64,000 nucleotides of DNA. Source: Aphrophora alni (lineage: Eukaryota > Arthropoda > Insecta > Hemiptera > Aphrophoridae). How positions within the stretch are numbered: the stretch's first letter is position 1; every line of letters starts with the position of its first letter. The notes under the pieces are model-generated. The model ran no database searches. It saw nothing but the letters and a program-made list of their open reading frames with translations, and had not been told where the DNA came from. The translations under genes and the position numbers were made by a program. Shown here in pieces: positions 45,480-57,449 of the stretch. The stretch spans positions 93,302,861-93,366,860 of the forward strand of contig OY740774.1 of the NCBI GenBank assembly GCA_963513935.1, in the 5' to 3' direction.

Positions 45480-46160
45480 CTATACGTAAGTACAATAGTG
45501 GCCAAAAAAATAAGGCGAGAACATGTAATTGGATATAGGGGACTACAAAGTGCCCTATACTTATAACACCATATTGATATTCAAAAAATTCTAAATGAAA
45601 ATTTCAAAATGGCGCCTATTTTAAACAGTTTTTTGTTCATATCTCGTGTGTTTTCACTTTATAACTCTGTAAATTGGATAAACATTTGTATATTTCAATT
45701 CCACATAGAATTGTACTAAGGCCATCTATGTACAATGACTTATAGCAAACTTATTGTTAAAAATCTATCTTCAAACAATTGACAACCAGAGAATATGACG
45801 TGAAATTCCTGAACCTGTAGTACCGAGATATCGGCACACACATAACGAATGAATGCATCTTCACATGTGTACAGCTTGGAGGGCCGCCGAGGTCGTGACC
45901 CTGACACGAGCGAAGAGAGTGGAGACCTTTGACCATATAAACATCGTGATCGTTAAGGCCTAGCCGATGTCAAAAAAGTAGTGATATACATAATTACAAA
46001 GTTCAAAAAACTTGTATAACAACTGTTTTAAACAAATTTACCCTGGCGAGTAAGACCCAATAATCTACAAATATCAATTTCATATTTCATACGAGGTTCA
46101 AGAAACCAACTTTTGAAATTGTATGATGGGGCTGGGTAAGTTCCATGATGGTGCCAAAAA
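45480..46160 (+). repeat. Dispersed repeat family A, copy 3 (longest)
   Basis: Matches 16965-17560 from ATATTTCAATTCCACAT onward and 26740-27070 from ACACGAGCGAAG onward, ending GGGGCTGGGTAAGTTCCATGATGG-like. It extends further left than the other copies (GTGGCCAAAAAAATAAGG). No coding frame. Class unknown. Confidence 0.75.
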
Positions 46161-46776
46161 ACATTTTTTTTATTGTTGAAACCATATTTCATACCATTTA
46201 ATGGCGATTTTAAAGTTACACAAATTAGGTTTTAGTAAGGGCGTTGGACGTTGTATTATTTATAAACATTTTTCTAGACTATCTCAAACAAACAGTTTAC
46301 ACCAACAATTTTAAAACATAAAGCGTTAAGAAATTATTTTAACATCTTAATAAAGGCGTAATATAATTTGGGGTAGTTTGATTTTTTTTTTTAAGTTAAA
46401 ACAAGTAGGGCCCTACAGAGATGGGTAAAGGGGAGGGGGATTAGGACTAACTTGAACAAGTTTTTATACGTTCAACCATAAATATAGTAAATATATAAAA
46501 TAACTAAACTACTAATATCTCTTTTATAGTGAAAAATACCATTAAAAAAATATATTATTATTCAACTGTTCTTAAATTATTCACATTCCATTATAATGAC
46601 AACGCAGTTATTCACAATATTAAATTCCAGATGGACTTTTTTTAATAAATACATTTACAAAATGTACATATTACAAAAATACTATTTCTTTAGTATAAGT
46701 TCATACTTTTTCTTTATGATATGAATAAAAAAATATAGGCTAAAAAATGCAGTATAGGCTTTTCTTTAATATACAG
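46161..46776. other. Anonymous AT-rich DNA
   Basis: No frame or repeat of note; short homopolymers only. Confidence 0.5.
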
Positions 46777-47640
46777 TGTGTGTAAATAGTCTGGAACCTG
46801 TTGATTATTAGACAAATGGCTGCAAGTATCAAAAATTAACCGATGGGAATCAGTACAGATCTAAATATTCTACTTTTTAAGCGCTCGTAATTTTCCGTCG
46901 CCATATTGATTTCCGCAATCTTCAATTTAACTTTTTTTTTAATTGATGGGAATTTTCTACTATGACACATCATTTTAATGTGTAATTTCAAGAGGACATC
47001 GATGGTGAAGTCAGTTTTCACTCACGATTCACCAGCCATTATCGAAACACATCAATTAAAAGTCTAGGTATGAAACTATTATTGTATTAATTAGACGAAG
47101 GTATTACAGGAAGATTTGAAGATACAATTTTGTAGAAATCAAACAAAAATGTTGGTTCTAGAATCTAGGCTGATCTTGGGTGTTTTATACACCAAGCTTG
47201 TAGATTTAATAACTAATTTTTAATACAATACAGAATCAGCTGTTTCAGGGTATATTGTTGATGTTTACAAAATACCGCGTTTGAAATAAAATTTGGGTCA
47301 GTGGTGATCTTTCCATAATTAAATCACAAAATGCATTGCGACGGTTAAAGTCATGCCCACACAGCTCTCGTACCAAATTTATTTTAAATGGACGAAATTT
47401 GTTTTTCTTAAGAATTTTATGGACAGATAAGGAAATGTCTCCCTCTAAATCTGTTTTAATTACCGATGATTTTAGATTCTCAAAAACAGCTTGCAAAACG
47501 TTTAGTGAATTTTCAAAGTTAGTCGCAGTTTTTGGACGTCCACTACGTACACGGTCTTTTACTGATCTAGTTTTTTGAAAACGGAAAATTATATATAACG
47601 TTCGTATCATATATATAACTTTAAAACGTAAACAGTAACC
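46777..47640 (-). pseudogene. Mariner-like transposase fragment (minus strand)
   Basis: The minus-strand frame 47610-47245 reads FQKTRSVKDRVRSGRPKTAT, then ENSLNVLQAVFEN, VHKILKKNKFRPFKINLVRE and DFNRRNAFCDLIMER. This is the second HTH plus linker of mariner transposases with an N-terminal DUF4817-type HTH. The frame decays where the first catalytic Asp block is expected (ILFQTRYFVNINN in place of IIFSDEATFxLNG). No later catalytic block was recognised. The left end near 46777 (ATACAGTGTGTGTAAATAGT) looks like a terminus of such an element, which is inference. No opposite TIR was found. Confidence 0.7.
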
Positions 47641-48179
47641 AAGGGCGTTTTAGATGAAACTCTCCTTTCAAGGCAATTTGAAAGTTTTAACATTTTGGAA
47701 TGGGAATGAATTCTTTAGGATGATAAAATCATAAACCCCTAATTTTCGTAAATTATCTAATTTCCCTAAAGAGACATAAATAATCTTAGAAGAATAACTT
47801 TTCCCCATAATATCAACTTAAATTTGCAACACATATTTATTAGATATATAAAAAACTTTTTACATTCAAATTTAATAACAGTCGAATCATTACAGTTCAC
47901 ATCAAATTAATATTATTGAGGTTATGTTTACCAACTAGATATGAGCTAGACAAACAATTGCAAAACCAGAGCTCAAAACAGATATTTCCGCAAAAAATCT
48001 ACATTGATTTTTGTATCAAACGCATGATAAAGTTAATTTATCAAGTCAAACAATAAAACGCTCTGATAACCGACTTTGGGGTACGTAAAAAAAGTCAGTG
48101 CGCTCTGGTAGCGAATGGTGTTACTACAAATAATATGAAATATATACTCCATACCATTCTAATAAAGTAAAACAAGTGG
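47641..48179. other. Anonymous AT-rich DNA
   Basis: Nothing assignable; it separates the mariner relic from the hAT-type element. Confidence 0.5.
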
Positions 48180-48979
48180 GCTCTGATTAGCGATGTTGAT
48201 ACTCGGGTGAAATAGATACTCGCAATACTCGGCTTCGAATTATTTCAATACTCGTATTATTAATTCGACATCAAGTATCTGCGCAGAATGATTATGCGCA
48301 TTATGTGTGTGTGTTATATTTCTGTTAGACTGATCCACCAAGTATTTATTTTTTTAAACAATATGTGATTGACACTTGTAATACGTAATTAAATGTTATC
48401 CTGCCTCGACACAAATTCAGTAATTAAACGTAAGTACAATAATTATTACCAACATTAATAATTTAGTTATTATTTAAAATAAGTTAATTTACTATATTTT
48501 TTATAAAGATGGTAACCTATAAATATTTATTTAAATATAAGTAATAACAATTAAATAATAATTTAATTTACTTTTTGTTAATGTGGAAATAAATTAATAT
48601 TATTGTTATTTTAAATTGAACTTGTTACCGAATCTAAATCATTATAACTCAAAATCGTAATGTTTAATTAATGTGTAGTGAAAAATCAGCTTAGAAACAA
48701 ATGTAACCAAAGTAGAAACACCGAGTATTTTGTTTGGAATTGACACAACACTAACGAATACAGTTGTCCGAGGATACTCGCCGCACACCGAGGATACTCG
48801 CAGACCGAGGATACTCGCTATGACTCGCACATTACTTCCTCCTTGTTCCTAGTTACGAGGATTTTGACCGAGTATTTTAATTCGAAACCGAGGATTTTAA
48901 TACTCGGACTCTTCCGAGGATTTTGATACTCGGAATCAGCGAGTATTTTAATTCGAACTCGCACATCACTAGCTATGAT
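48180..48979. mobile_element. hAT-type non-autonomous element with 8-bp target duplication
   Basis: The element spans 48188-48971 (784 bp). Its ends are TAGCGATGTTGATACTCG on the left and, reversed, TAGTGATGTGCGAGTTCG on the right; both fit the hAT TIR pattern. The flanking octamers GCTCTGAT (48180-48187) and GCTATGAT (48972-48979) match at 7 of 8 positions. Both subterminal regions, and especially 48770-48960, are packed with CGAGGATACTCG and CGAGTATTTTAATTCG motifs in both orientations, as expected for hAT transposase binding sites. There is no transposase, and the centre is AT-rich. Confidence 0.82.
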
Positions 48980-50492
48980 AGCTAACGGGAATACTACAAG
49001 TTATATGAATATACTATAATACTAGACCAGCAAAAATAAAATATACAATTTAAGTATCGACATCCGAAGGAACGTAAGGTTAGATTTGGTTAGCTTAGGT
49101 TAGGTTAAGTTACACACAAAATATCGACATCTGAGGTTAAGTTAGGTTAGCTTTAGTCAGTTTAAACACTAAATACACATCTTAAGTTACAGGTTAGGTT
49201 AGGCTACACACCACTTTTATAGGGCGTTGTCTAAGTCACGTGACCACACTAACCACTTGCTCCAAACTACCTCAACCTCTACTAACGACTTTCATCAAAC
49301 TTTACTGAAACATTCGAGTCTAAGGTCTCGATCAAAACGTATTAATCGGGATATTACCTAAAATACCGGTTCAGGAGTTATGATTTAAAATATTGGCCAT
49401 AGACTTGTTATAACAGGAATAATTTATCAAATCAGCTCTGCCGATTTAGCTGAAATTATGTTAAAATTTAAAGTTTGCCAAATCGCGAGTAAATAAATAT
49501 AATTTGTTCACAAAATTGGCAAAATAACTAAAAATATACCTTGGACAGCCGTCATTAAAAACTAGATTTCAATCCTAAACAATTTATGTCATTAACGAGC
49601 GTATGGCTCAAACAAAGCAAGGCTATGTATATCAAAAAAGTTGATAAGAAGTGACCCATATACAACAACGTATCTTTCATTAAAAATACACGGGTAAAAA
49701 CTGTCTAATCAAAAAACTTTTTTCTCAACCAAAAGTAGTTGAGACATTTTTTATAAGATAGCAATTAATATTATTTTTGGATATGTAAGAAAGTTATTTC
49801 AAAGTTTTAACAGTTTATATTGTTTAAATAACAAATTGCTGACGAGAGATTGAGCGTTGCAAGACACCTGTGTATATAATACACCTTTGTGATTACTGGC
49901 AACAACATCTGATGACACTTATTGTTTAGCAGTTAAAATACCAATTAAGATGACAGCCTGCCAACCAGTCTGTATGACATCTGCTTAAATATTTTATAAA
50001 ACAAATCGCGTCACAAGGCAAATCACAATGACGCTGTTTACATTGGTGTCAAGAAGTTGCGCTGTAACATCACTGAGAACTTTTAACGATAATATCATTT
50101 CAAAATGTCTTCTTTTGTTTTTAATTTAATCACATATTTACCGTATGTGTTACGAATTTGTGGATCAATTCTTATTAGCAAAACCTTACAACAGATACAT
50201 ATCAGAAGGCCAACCTAACCTAACCTAACATAGTAACAATAACTATGTTTTTAGATTTATTACGATCTTTTTGTTGATTCGTTTTGATTAGGCCTACTCC
50301 TACAAAAGCACAATAATTTTTATTTATTTATTTTTTAAAGTTGACGTTTCAGTTACTAAGCGTTACCCTCAGTTTTTGTGAATCATTGTATTTACTAGTT
50401 TGAGTTTAGTGTCAATGACGGTTGTGCCCTTGTAACAACTTAGGATCATAACGTAGTCACTGTAACGTCGCCAGTAGCCTCAGACTAGGATT
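48980..50492. other. Anonymous DNA with GGTTAGGTTA strings
   Basis: 49078-49205 contains several TTAGGTTAGGTTA strings and 50214-50229 the complement CCTAACCTAACCTAA. These resemble the insect telomeric repeat TTAGG but are only two to three units long. No gene was found. Confidence 0.5.
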
Positions 50493-50633
50493 ATGTCTAG
50501 TGTAAGGAGCGTGTCCTTCCTTCTACTTGTTTCCCTAGCCACACTTGGCGGTACAACCCATTCCAAGAAAACTAGATACCGGTACACAAATTACTGCTTA
50601 GCTACATCAATTTCTAAGGTTAAAACTTCGTGA
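50493..50633 (+). CDS. Candidate first exon of a secreted protein
   Basis: An ATG at 50493 with A at -3 opens MSSVRSVSFLLLVSLATLGG then TTHSKKTRYRYTNYCL. This is a short polar start, a 12-residue hydrophobic core (FLLLVSLATLGG) and small residues before KK: a good eukaryotic signal peptide with likely cleavage near THS/KK. The frame is only 46 codons (stop 50631-50633), but two GT donors lie inside it (after ATACCG at 50581 and after TCTAAG at 50619), so it could splice onward. Local GC is clearly higher than in the surroundings. No further exon was recognised to the right. Alternatively it is chance or transposon-derived. Confidence 0.3.
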   Translation: MSSVRSVSFLLLVSLATLGGTTHSKKTRYRYTNYCLATSISKVKTS

Positions 50634-51571
50634 CAGGCTTTTGTAAACGTTTTATTTATATTTACACCGATAAAAGAAACGAACTTAGGGTACGCGTTTA
50701 CACAGACGCATTTGAGGTCTATATTTTTTTACTGGGGTTGTACCGCTGAAAGTAAACGCAACAAACTAAGTGTGGGGGCCCCGCTTTTCCTCTCCACCCC
50801 AGACCCATTCCTAGCTTGAGGATACTGTACTATGGAAAATACTATTGAGTTTTAATAAATCATATTAACAAACATTTACCATTTACATAACTTAGTTACT
50901 ATGTAATAACAAATGTAAGGATTTACATAAAAGCATATGCGCCAACAATATTTTGAGAAATGAAGCAATTTTCGGAATACGATTAGTACTAAATACATAT
51001 GTCAAATTTATTTTAATTTAAATTTAACAAACATCTGAAGTACTATGGTATGAAACCAACAAGAAATGTTCTCGGTACTGAGACAGACAAAACATGTGAT
51101 TTCCAGAAACACTATAACATAAAGTAATACTTCGGAAACCGAAATACAAAACTCTCTCATTATTCTGGACCTAACAAAATCAAATCAAATTAATTATCAT
51201 TACTTTAATATATAACGAAAAACCACAACTATTGACTTAACTATTCATCGACTTATTATTCTTTTGAGCCCAAAATATTTTAACAAAGTATTGAACATTA
51301 TTCGGCAAATAGCAGAAGTTAACGGATATAATTAAAAAACCATAGGCAAACTGCTTTATAAACACAAAAACCCTGGTATAAATACTAAAAAAAAAAAAAA
51401 TTTTATATAAATAAATAAAATCCGCTGTGTCTAGTAATAATTGACAGAAACTAGAACACAGACCAAAATAAAAACTTAAAATAACATAACACCATATTGG
51501 CCTAAGAATATTCAACAACTTAAAGAAATTCATATATCCATCACAAAAAGTGGCGAAAATATGAAAATTTT
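50634..51571. other. Anonymous DNA with a GC-rich patch
   Basis: 50735-50820 is unusually GC-rich (GTGGGGGCCCCGC, then CCACCCCAGACCC). CGGTACAACCC at about 50548 recurs inverted as GGGTTGTACCG at about 50736. Otherwise AT-rich. The minus-strand frame 51237-51605 is an AT-rich shadow. Confidence 0.4.
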
Positions 51572-52010
51572 GGAGTTTATAAAATCGCCAGTACGAATTG
51601 TCCACAATTATATATAGATCAGACAGGTCGATCCTTCAAAACCAGATTCAAAGAACACATACTCAAACGTACAATAGCTAAACATAAAATCAAATTTTAC
51701 AAAACACATCATGGATCATGACCATTTATAAAAAAATATACAGAAAATATGAACGTTTAACACAAATGTAAAAAAGAAAAAATGTTTCATCTTCTCAACA
51801 CTTAGAACAAAAAATATTAGTGAGACCTTCATTCTGAGAACTTCAATGAAGTTCAGAGTCCTGATCAGTGCGCGTGTGACAGTAAACAATGACGGTAAAG
51901 TTTGTGTTTTATGTTTTATAACTATAATTTAATAACGCAAAGCAACAAAATGTTGGAAATATTTTTACCTGAAGATGACGTTTCGACACCGAAACCACTT
52001 GTTATCACTC
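51572..52010 (+). pseudogene. Second Penelope-like relic (GIY-YIG end plus ribozyme-like tail)
   Basis: 51572-51721 reads GVYKIASTNCPQLYIDQTGR then SFKTRFKEHILKR, the GIY-YIG endonuclease of Penelope-like elements. GVY is the GIY half and YID the YIG half with Gly changed to Asp. The Arg and EH residues are conserved, and the frame ends at a stop at 51719. It is a different subfamily from the 22-kb element (QTGRSFKTRFKEH versus QTKRSIKTRSKEH). About 250 bp downstream a hammerhead-like core follows (51969-51994), as expected for the 3' terminal repeat. The RT is absent, so it is a 5'-truncated dead copy. Confidence 0.8.
51969..52006 (+). ncRNA. Hammerhead-like fossil of the second Penelope relic
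   Basis: CTGAAGA (51969-51975), a degenerate stem II GACGT-TTCG-ACACC (three of five pairs; two transitions from perfect) and GAAA (51991-51994). Stems III and I are not convincing. Its position downstream of a GIY-YIG remnant supports the assignment. Confidence 0.42.
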
Positions 52011-52911
52011 TGTATATAGTTTCGTTGTTTGTATTTCAATTTGTATACTTATATATACATCAATAACATATACTTACATATAATTAAATTAACGTGTACT
52101 ACTTACTTAATACATCATTTAAGCAACTACAGACAGAGAGACCTAGAGTAGTGGTTTCTTCATAAATTCTATCCGTAATCTACCCTCGGTTTTAACCATG
52201 AGATTTAGGTCATCAGATAATTTAGATTTCAATTAGATATAGTTTAATCGTCATATAATTTCATGCCATTACCTTGATGGTGTATGGACAAGAGCATTTT
52301 ATACAATCACTACTCCAAATAACTGTTTAATCTATTTTAATGAGTATACACTTCGTAAATCGCATACATTATCTTTGATATGTATATAAAAATAAAGGTT
52401 GTTGATGGATATAATGAGGTAAGAATTCACATTGTCATAAAGTATATCTATTGCAAGATAACTACTGGAAAAAATGAATTACAAGACATTTAGAAGCTTA
52501 ACTTACAAATAATTCAAGATATCGCAAAATTCTAATTAAGCGATTCATGATCATTGTATTTTGTAACTCGAAATAAACTGTTAGCAAGTGAATATGTTAA
52601 AATAACATAAATAGAAGTTTAATTAGCAACTATACAAGTTAATTTATTATTAGGTACTACAAGTCCACCTCAAAATATTATCTTTTGCGTCTTCACTACA
52701 CTGTCAGCACCTTTAATCCTTATTAACCTGAGGGGCTGTATAGTGAGTAGAGTTGTGACCATCCTGAGCTAGATCCACGCCTTTCTTATTGTACTCTTGC
52801 GCTAGATCCCTATCTTTCATCTTTCCTATTACGTCTTAATCAACTCTCTTCTCTTCCGATAGTGTCATTAATAGAGTATTCTAGGGCTCGGAGTCTTTAT
52901 TTCACGCTATT

Positions 52912-52991
<80 letters not shown>

Positions 52992-54067
52992 CAGGCGACC
53001 CGCAGAAGTTTTTTTCCATAAAAACAACAATGAAAAAATCAATCGTAATTTGTAAGTACAAGAACTAAGTCACATTGTCCTGAAAATAAACTGGGTCATC
53101 TAACAAGTGATTCCATCGAGAAGTCATGCTCTTTGATCCGATAAATACAGAGTTCCTGAGGGAAATTATGCATTGTTATGTGAGCCGTCAAGACTGGAGC
53201 TGTAACGTTCTACCCACACAATGTCAATTATAATGTTGTAACGGAACACTTTCTGAATACAGTGGATTTAAACCGGGAAGCATTTTATTAAATTAATAAA
53301 CAGTAGGACAAAATATTGCATAAATTGTATCAATACTATACACAAAACTAAATAAAAATTAGAGAGGAAACTGCAAAGAATTATCGATTAAGATTTTTTT
53401 CTAAATTATCTCTAACGATTTTGATCAAATTTCTGTAACGTAAGCTTACTTACATTTACTCAAAAATGTAGATTCAGGAGATAACGTTTTAAAATGGCTA
53501 CGCACCATGCATACAAGTAAATCCTGCTTCTATATTTACTGGATTTAGCTTGTTTATATTTTCATTAAAATGTATTAGCGTATTATTTTTGTATATAGAC
53601 AAAGGATAATAAATTTCCTAATCAACTACCAATAATACGGAATGAAGGATTATTTCGACGATGTCTATTACAGTTTGGCTCTTTAATTCAGATTATAAAC
53701 AGATCAGTAAAGTATAACATGTTTATCAAACTTTTAACGTAAGCGCGCATGGTTCACTTTACGGGAAGACGACGGCAAATAAAATTTCTTTGAGTCCTTA
53801 GCGGACTATTATTAATTATATATATTATTAATTATAATTAGATTAAAATCGTTCACACCGATTTTGAGAAAATCGTAATTTTGTGTTTTTTCCCTATTAT
53901 AATTACCCTTAAATTCTGAGGTATCAAAAAAATAACTAAAAGCAACTTCGAAATGTAGACACAGTAAACAGACACAAAATTTAGAATGTAATAGAAATAT
54001 CACTTAACGTGACAACAGTCTGTGCTTAATGAAATATCAAATTAATGAAAATAATTCCATAAAATAG
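52007..54067. other. Anonymous DNA with a (CT)n microsatellite
   Basis: The (CT)n run at 52914-52986 has about 36 units and creates a spurious Ser-Leu frame. Elsewhere there is only AT-rich unique sequence. No gene. Confidence 0.7.
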
Positions 54068-54330
54068 TTTTATTGACGACATGTATTTCGCAGTTATGCA
54101 TTTTCAAGCTAGTAAATTGAAAACAAAACAACAATTTTAAATAACCAAAATTGCAGACAAAAGAAAGAGTAGAGTAGGAGGGGTTGAGAAATGATATTGG
54201 CCTTTATAATTTCTCAACTACTCCTACTCCACCCTCTTCCTTTGTCTTGCATTTTTTGGTTATTTAGACTTGTTTTGTTTTGTTTTCAATTTACTAGCTT
54301 GGAAAATAGCGAAACATGTCGCTCAATAAA
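54068..54330. mobile_element. Foldback element with ribozyme-like arm ends
   Basis: Left arm 54068-54192 and right arm 54209-54330 are reverse complements at roughly 85%, separated by 16 bp. Shared blocks include TTTATTGA...GACATGT, AAGCTAGTAAATTG, AAATAACCAAAA and TTGAGAAAT. Each outer arm end contains GCGAAA followed by ACATGTC, the GAAA-stem III-GTC layout of a hammerhead 3' half, with a degenerate CTTGAAAA in place of CTGANGA. The pair may be two Penelope-type terminal repeats joined head to head, like the inverted termini at 21.7 and 23.9 kb. Confidence 0.7.
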
Positions 54331-54480
54331 GCTCTTTTCTGGAATTATATAAATGTTTCATTATTTATTTTTGTAATAAAAATTTCACCTTGAATATGAT
54401 GTAGGAATAGAAGATTTTAAAACAGCAACTTTAAATCAAAATGAAAACAAATTTATTTGTGAAAGTTTACAAAATGTATA

Positions 54481-54616
54481 ACTCTGTAAGAAACAGTTAA
54501 AATATGTTAAAAAATTCACGATTTTGGTCTAATCGAAAAACAGTCAAAACTCTGAAAGAAACAGTTAAAATATGTTAAAAAATTCACAATTTTGGTCTAA
54601 TCGAAAAACAGTCAAA
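54481..54616 (+). repeat. 68-bp tandem duplication
   Basis: ACTCTG-AAGAAACAGTTAAA begins at 54481 and again at 54549, with only about two differences over 68 bp, so the duplication is recent. Confidence 0.93.
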
Positions 54617-57449
54617 ACATATCAACAGTACATTTTTTGTAAACCAGTTGAAAGGGCAATTTTATTTTATTTTTATTTTATATATTTTTTTTTTGCAGAG
54701 TTTAACGTAACAACAGTACAACAGCACTTTAAATTACTTTTATTAAAACATATGCCTTCTTACACAGTGTGTAAAAATATACTATGACTTTATAATATAA
54801 TAATTCTTTGTCAATTTATACCTTAATCAAAATCTTATCTTACAATTATCAAATGGAGCTTTAAAGTAATAAAACTTCGGTACAAAAAGATGAGGGAACT
54901 GTCAGAATTAACTAATTATATTGTAATATAAAGTTTCCTTTGCTTAGGAAAGGAAGGATGTGGGGGTATAATTCGACTACAATCCTATCGCTAAGGGATG
55001 ATTTCATTACTGAAATGGGAATTGGTTGGTGAACAATACACCCCGTTCCTACCCTTCATATTATATAGAGACCTAACTTCAGCTTAGCACTAAAATAATC
55101 ACTAATTCAGGTATAACACTCACTCAGTGTTTACTCTCTAGGGAATTCATTGTGTATATGTTTAGTCACTTTTACAATTCTCACATATACGTAGTATAGA
55201 GACAGTTATGTGAGAAGTCAATAAATCTATGTAGAGTTGTTCGAGTATATACCGTGTGTTCCAACAGTCCCGGACCGATTCAATATTTTGAAAACAAAAA
55301 AATATGTTTTATTTGTACCTTTTGTAGATAAAAAAATACTTTTTGGCAAATGAGACATTTTTACATGTTCCACAAAAATAGAGGTTTCGAGGGAAAATCA
55401 ATAATCATCACTGGAACTCCCCCATCTTGTGACCCCTTATGTTGAAGGTCTTATTTACTAAAATACAACTGTACAAAGTAAAGGTCGATATCTTGCTCCT
55501 AACTAAAATATCTGCCTTTTAAATACTTGAAACGGCTATTTTACTTTAATTATTTCATTCACAATCAATTAGAAGGCAATAATATCCCTTAACTAACATC
55601 ATACGTCTTGAAGACGGGCACAAAAATAAAAATCGGCGTATTTCCCCTCCTCTTGACCTATTGTTTTTGTCCGGCCGTCTAGCTGCCAGTCGTACGTTGG
55701 TCTTTTTTCGGTTAAAATTGCCAGTTTTTTCTCGCCCCTTGGCTGCGCTATTTATAGTTTTTGATGACTTTCCGTCTGTGAGACGTATGTTGTTGTTTAC
55801 GTGACTTTATTTTATAGTTTTTATCTATGGTTTTTATCGAGACGCGTGGTGAAGGACATTGTGAAAAGATGTTTCTGAACTGATTCTACGTCCACTCTAT
55901 GTTTAATATAGGTATGTAAAGCCATTTTACTGATTATTACATTTATTGATCATTAATTATGTTTTTTTTTTTTTCATTTAAATACCCATAGGTGTCTCCC
56001 AGACGTATGATGTTGATTGCGTAACTTTAAATCATGATGTTAGATAAGGGATATGGGATTAAAATATAATATAATCATAATTGCTATTATTGAATTTTGA
56101 AAAAATACAGATACCCAGTGTAGGGTGTTAAAGAACTTTGAATGATTGATTGTATTTAAAAACAATCAATTATAGTTTGAGCAAGTAACAGCTGTTTCCA
56201 TCACCCTTTATATAGGTTATATTTTGAGATATGTTTTTCACTTTTTCATAACTCGAAATATGGAGGAATCAGGCAATAAAAGCATCACGACTCTTATAAA
56301 ATAAAACGATTTTGATAAAACTTTGCTAAAATATATCCTCTAGAGACCTAAACAAAACGTATTGCTCACTATCTCCACGAAAAATTAGAGCCATATTTAT
56401 CGGTAAAAGAAAAAATACGTCATAGAAATTTCAGTGGAGGAAATGGTCCAATCGCTGTGTAAAATCGCAACCAATAGAAAATTACAATTCAGTAATAATT
56501 CCCAAAACACAAACATGAACTATGATCGCTGTTTTTTTAAATACTATTTCATCAAATACGATATATACTCAGGACGAGTTTACTACACATGGGAAGCGAA
56601 ATTAGGCTTTAATTAAAATTAAAATATTGTTCAAAATAATTTATTATAATCTAAGAAAGTATCTATTATTAATTATTACAATTTGTCTAATAATAGTTTC
56701 ATTTGATATATTTAGTTTTGTGTTTGAAAAACTTTGTGCTATGTTTCTGCATTGTTCATTTTGTTCAAAATCTATAACAAAAATTTGTTTCGTTATTATA
56801 TTGCAGTTGATCTGATTCAAAGCAAATGAAAAATTCTGAACACTGTCTCACGACGAAGGGTGGACCAGTTATTTAAACAATAATTAACAATTGATTTAAA
56901 ATTAATCAATTACACTAACAAACAAAATGAACAAGTAATTGTGACATATGTAAGCTATAAAACCCCACGTTCTCAACATTCCACCACTCATCATATCTTC
57001 GCCGTAAACATTTTTAACTTGACGATAAAATTTCGGTCGGTTTCACATTCCTTTGCGTTCGAAAATCGAATTACAGCACGAATCTCACAGTCGGCGGGAT
57101 CAGTAATTGTCTTAAACATATTAAATGTGCACAGCAAACTGAAAACACAACGTAGAGCATTATATTATTATAACGGAAAGAATTAAATAGCTGTAAAATC
57201 GAGAAACAAATCCAGTCAACAGAACTAATAGTTTAAAAAATAATAATTTTATTTGTGAGATTGGTATCTGAACCCTAAAAAACCCCAAAATTTTAAATAC
57301 TTTCAACTGTACCAATTCATTTTTTTAATGGTTTTGTTGTTTGATTCTTTAATTTTTCTTTCTGACATATATGAAGTACAGGTCAAAGATCTACTTTTTT
57401 TTTAATATATTCATTTTGAGGTCAGGTCCAAAAAATGTGTACCTTTAAA
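54617..57449. other. Anonymous DNA with a GC-richer patch and a possible transposon end
   Basis: GTGTGTTCCAACAGTCCCGG at about 55253 resembles the terminus of a mariner-like element, but no partner was seen. 55590-55870 is GC-richer (GTCCGGCCGTCTAGCTGCC) without an open frame. Short frames at 56434-57186 carry no domain. No gene. Confidence 0.4.

Noticed and set aside
49078..50229. TTAGGTTAGGTTA and CCTAACCTAACCTAA strings as interstitial telomere
   Set aside because: Only two to three units each and interrupted; such strings are frequent in insect genomes and do not indicate a telomere or fusion point.
52862..53068. Ser-Leu repeat protein
   Set aside because: Produced entirely by the (CT)n microsatellite.
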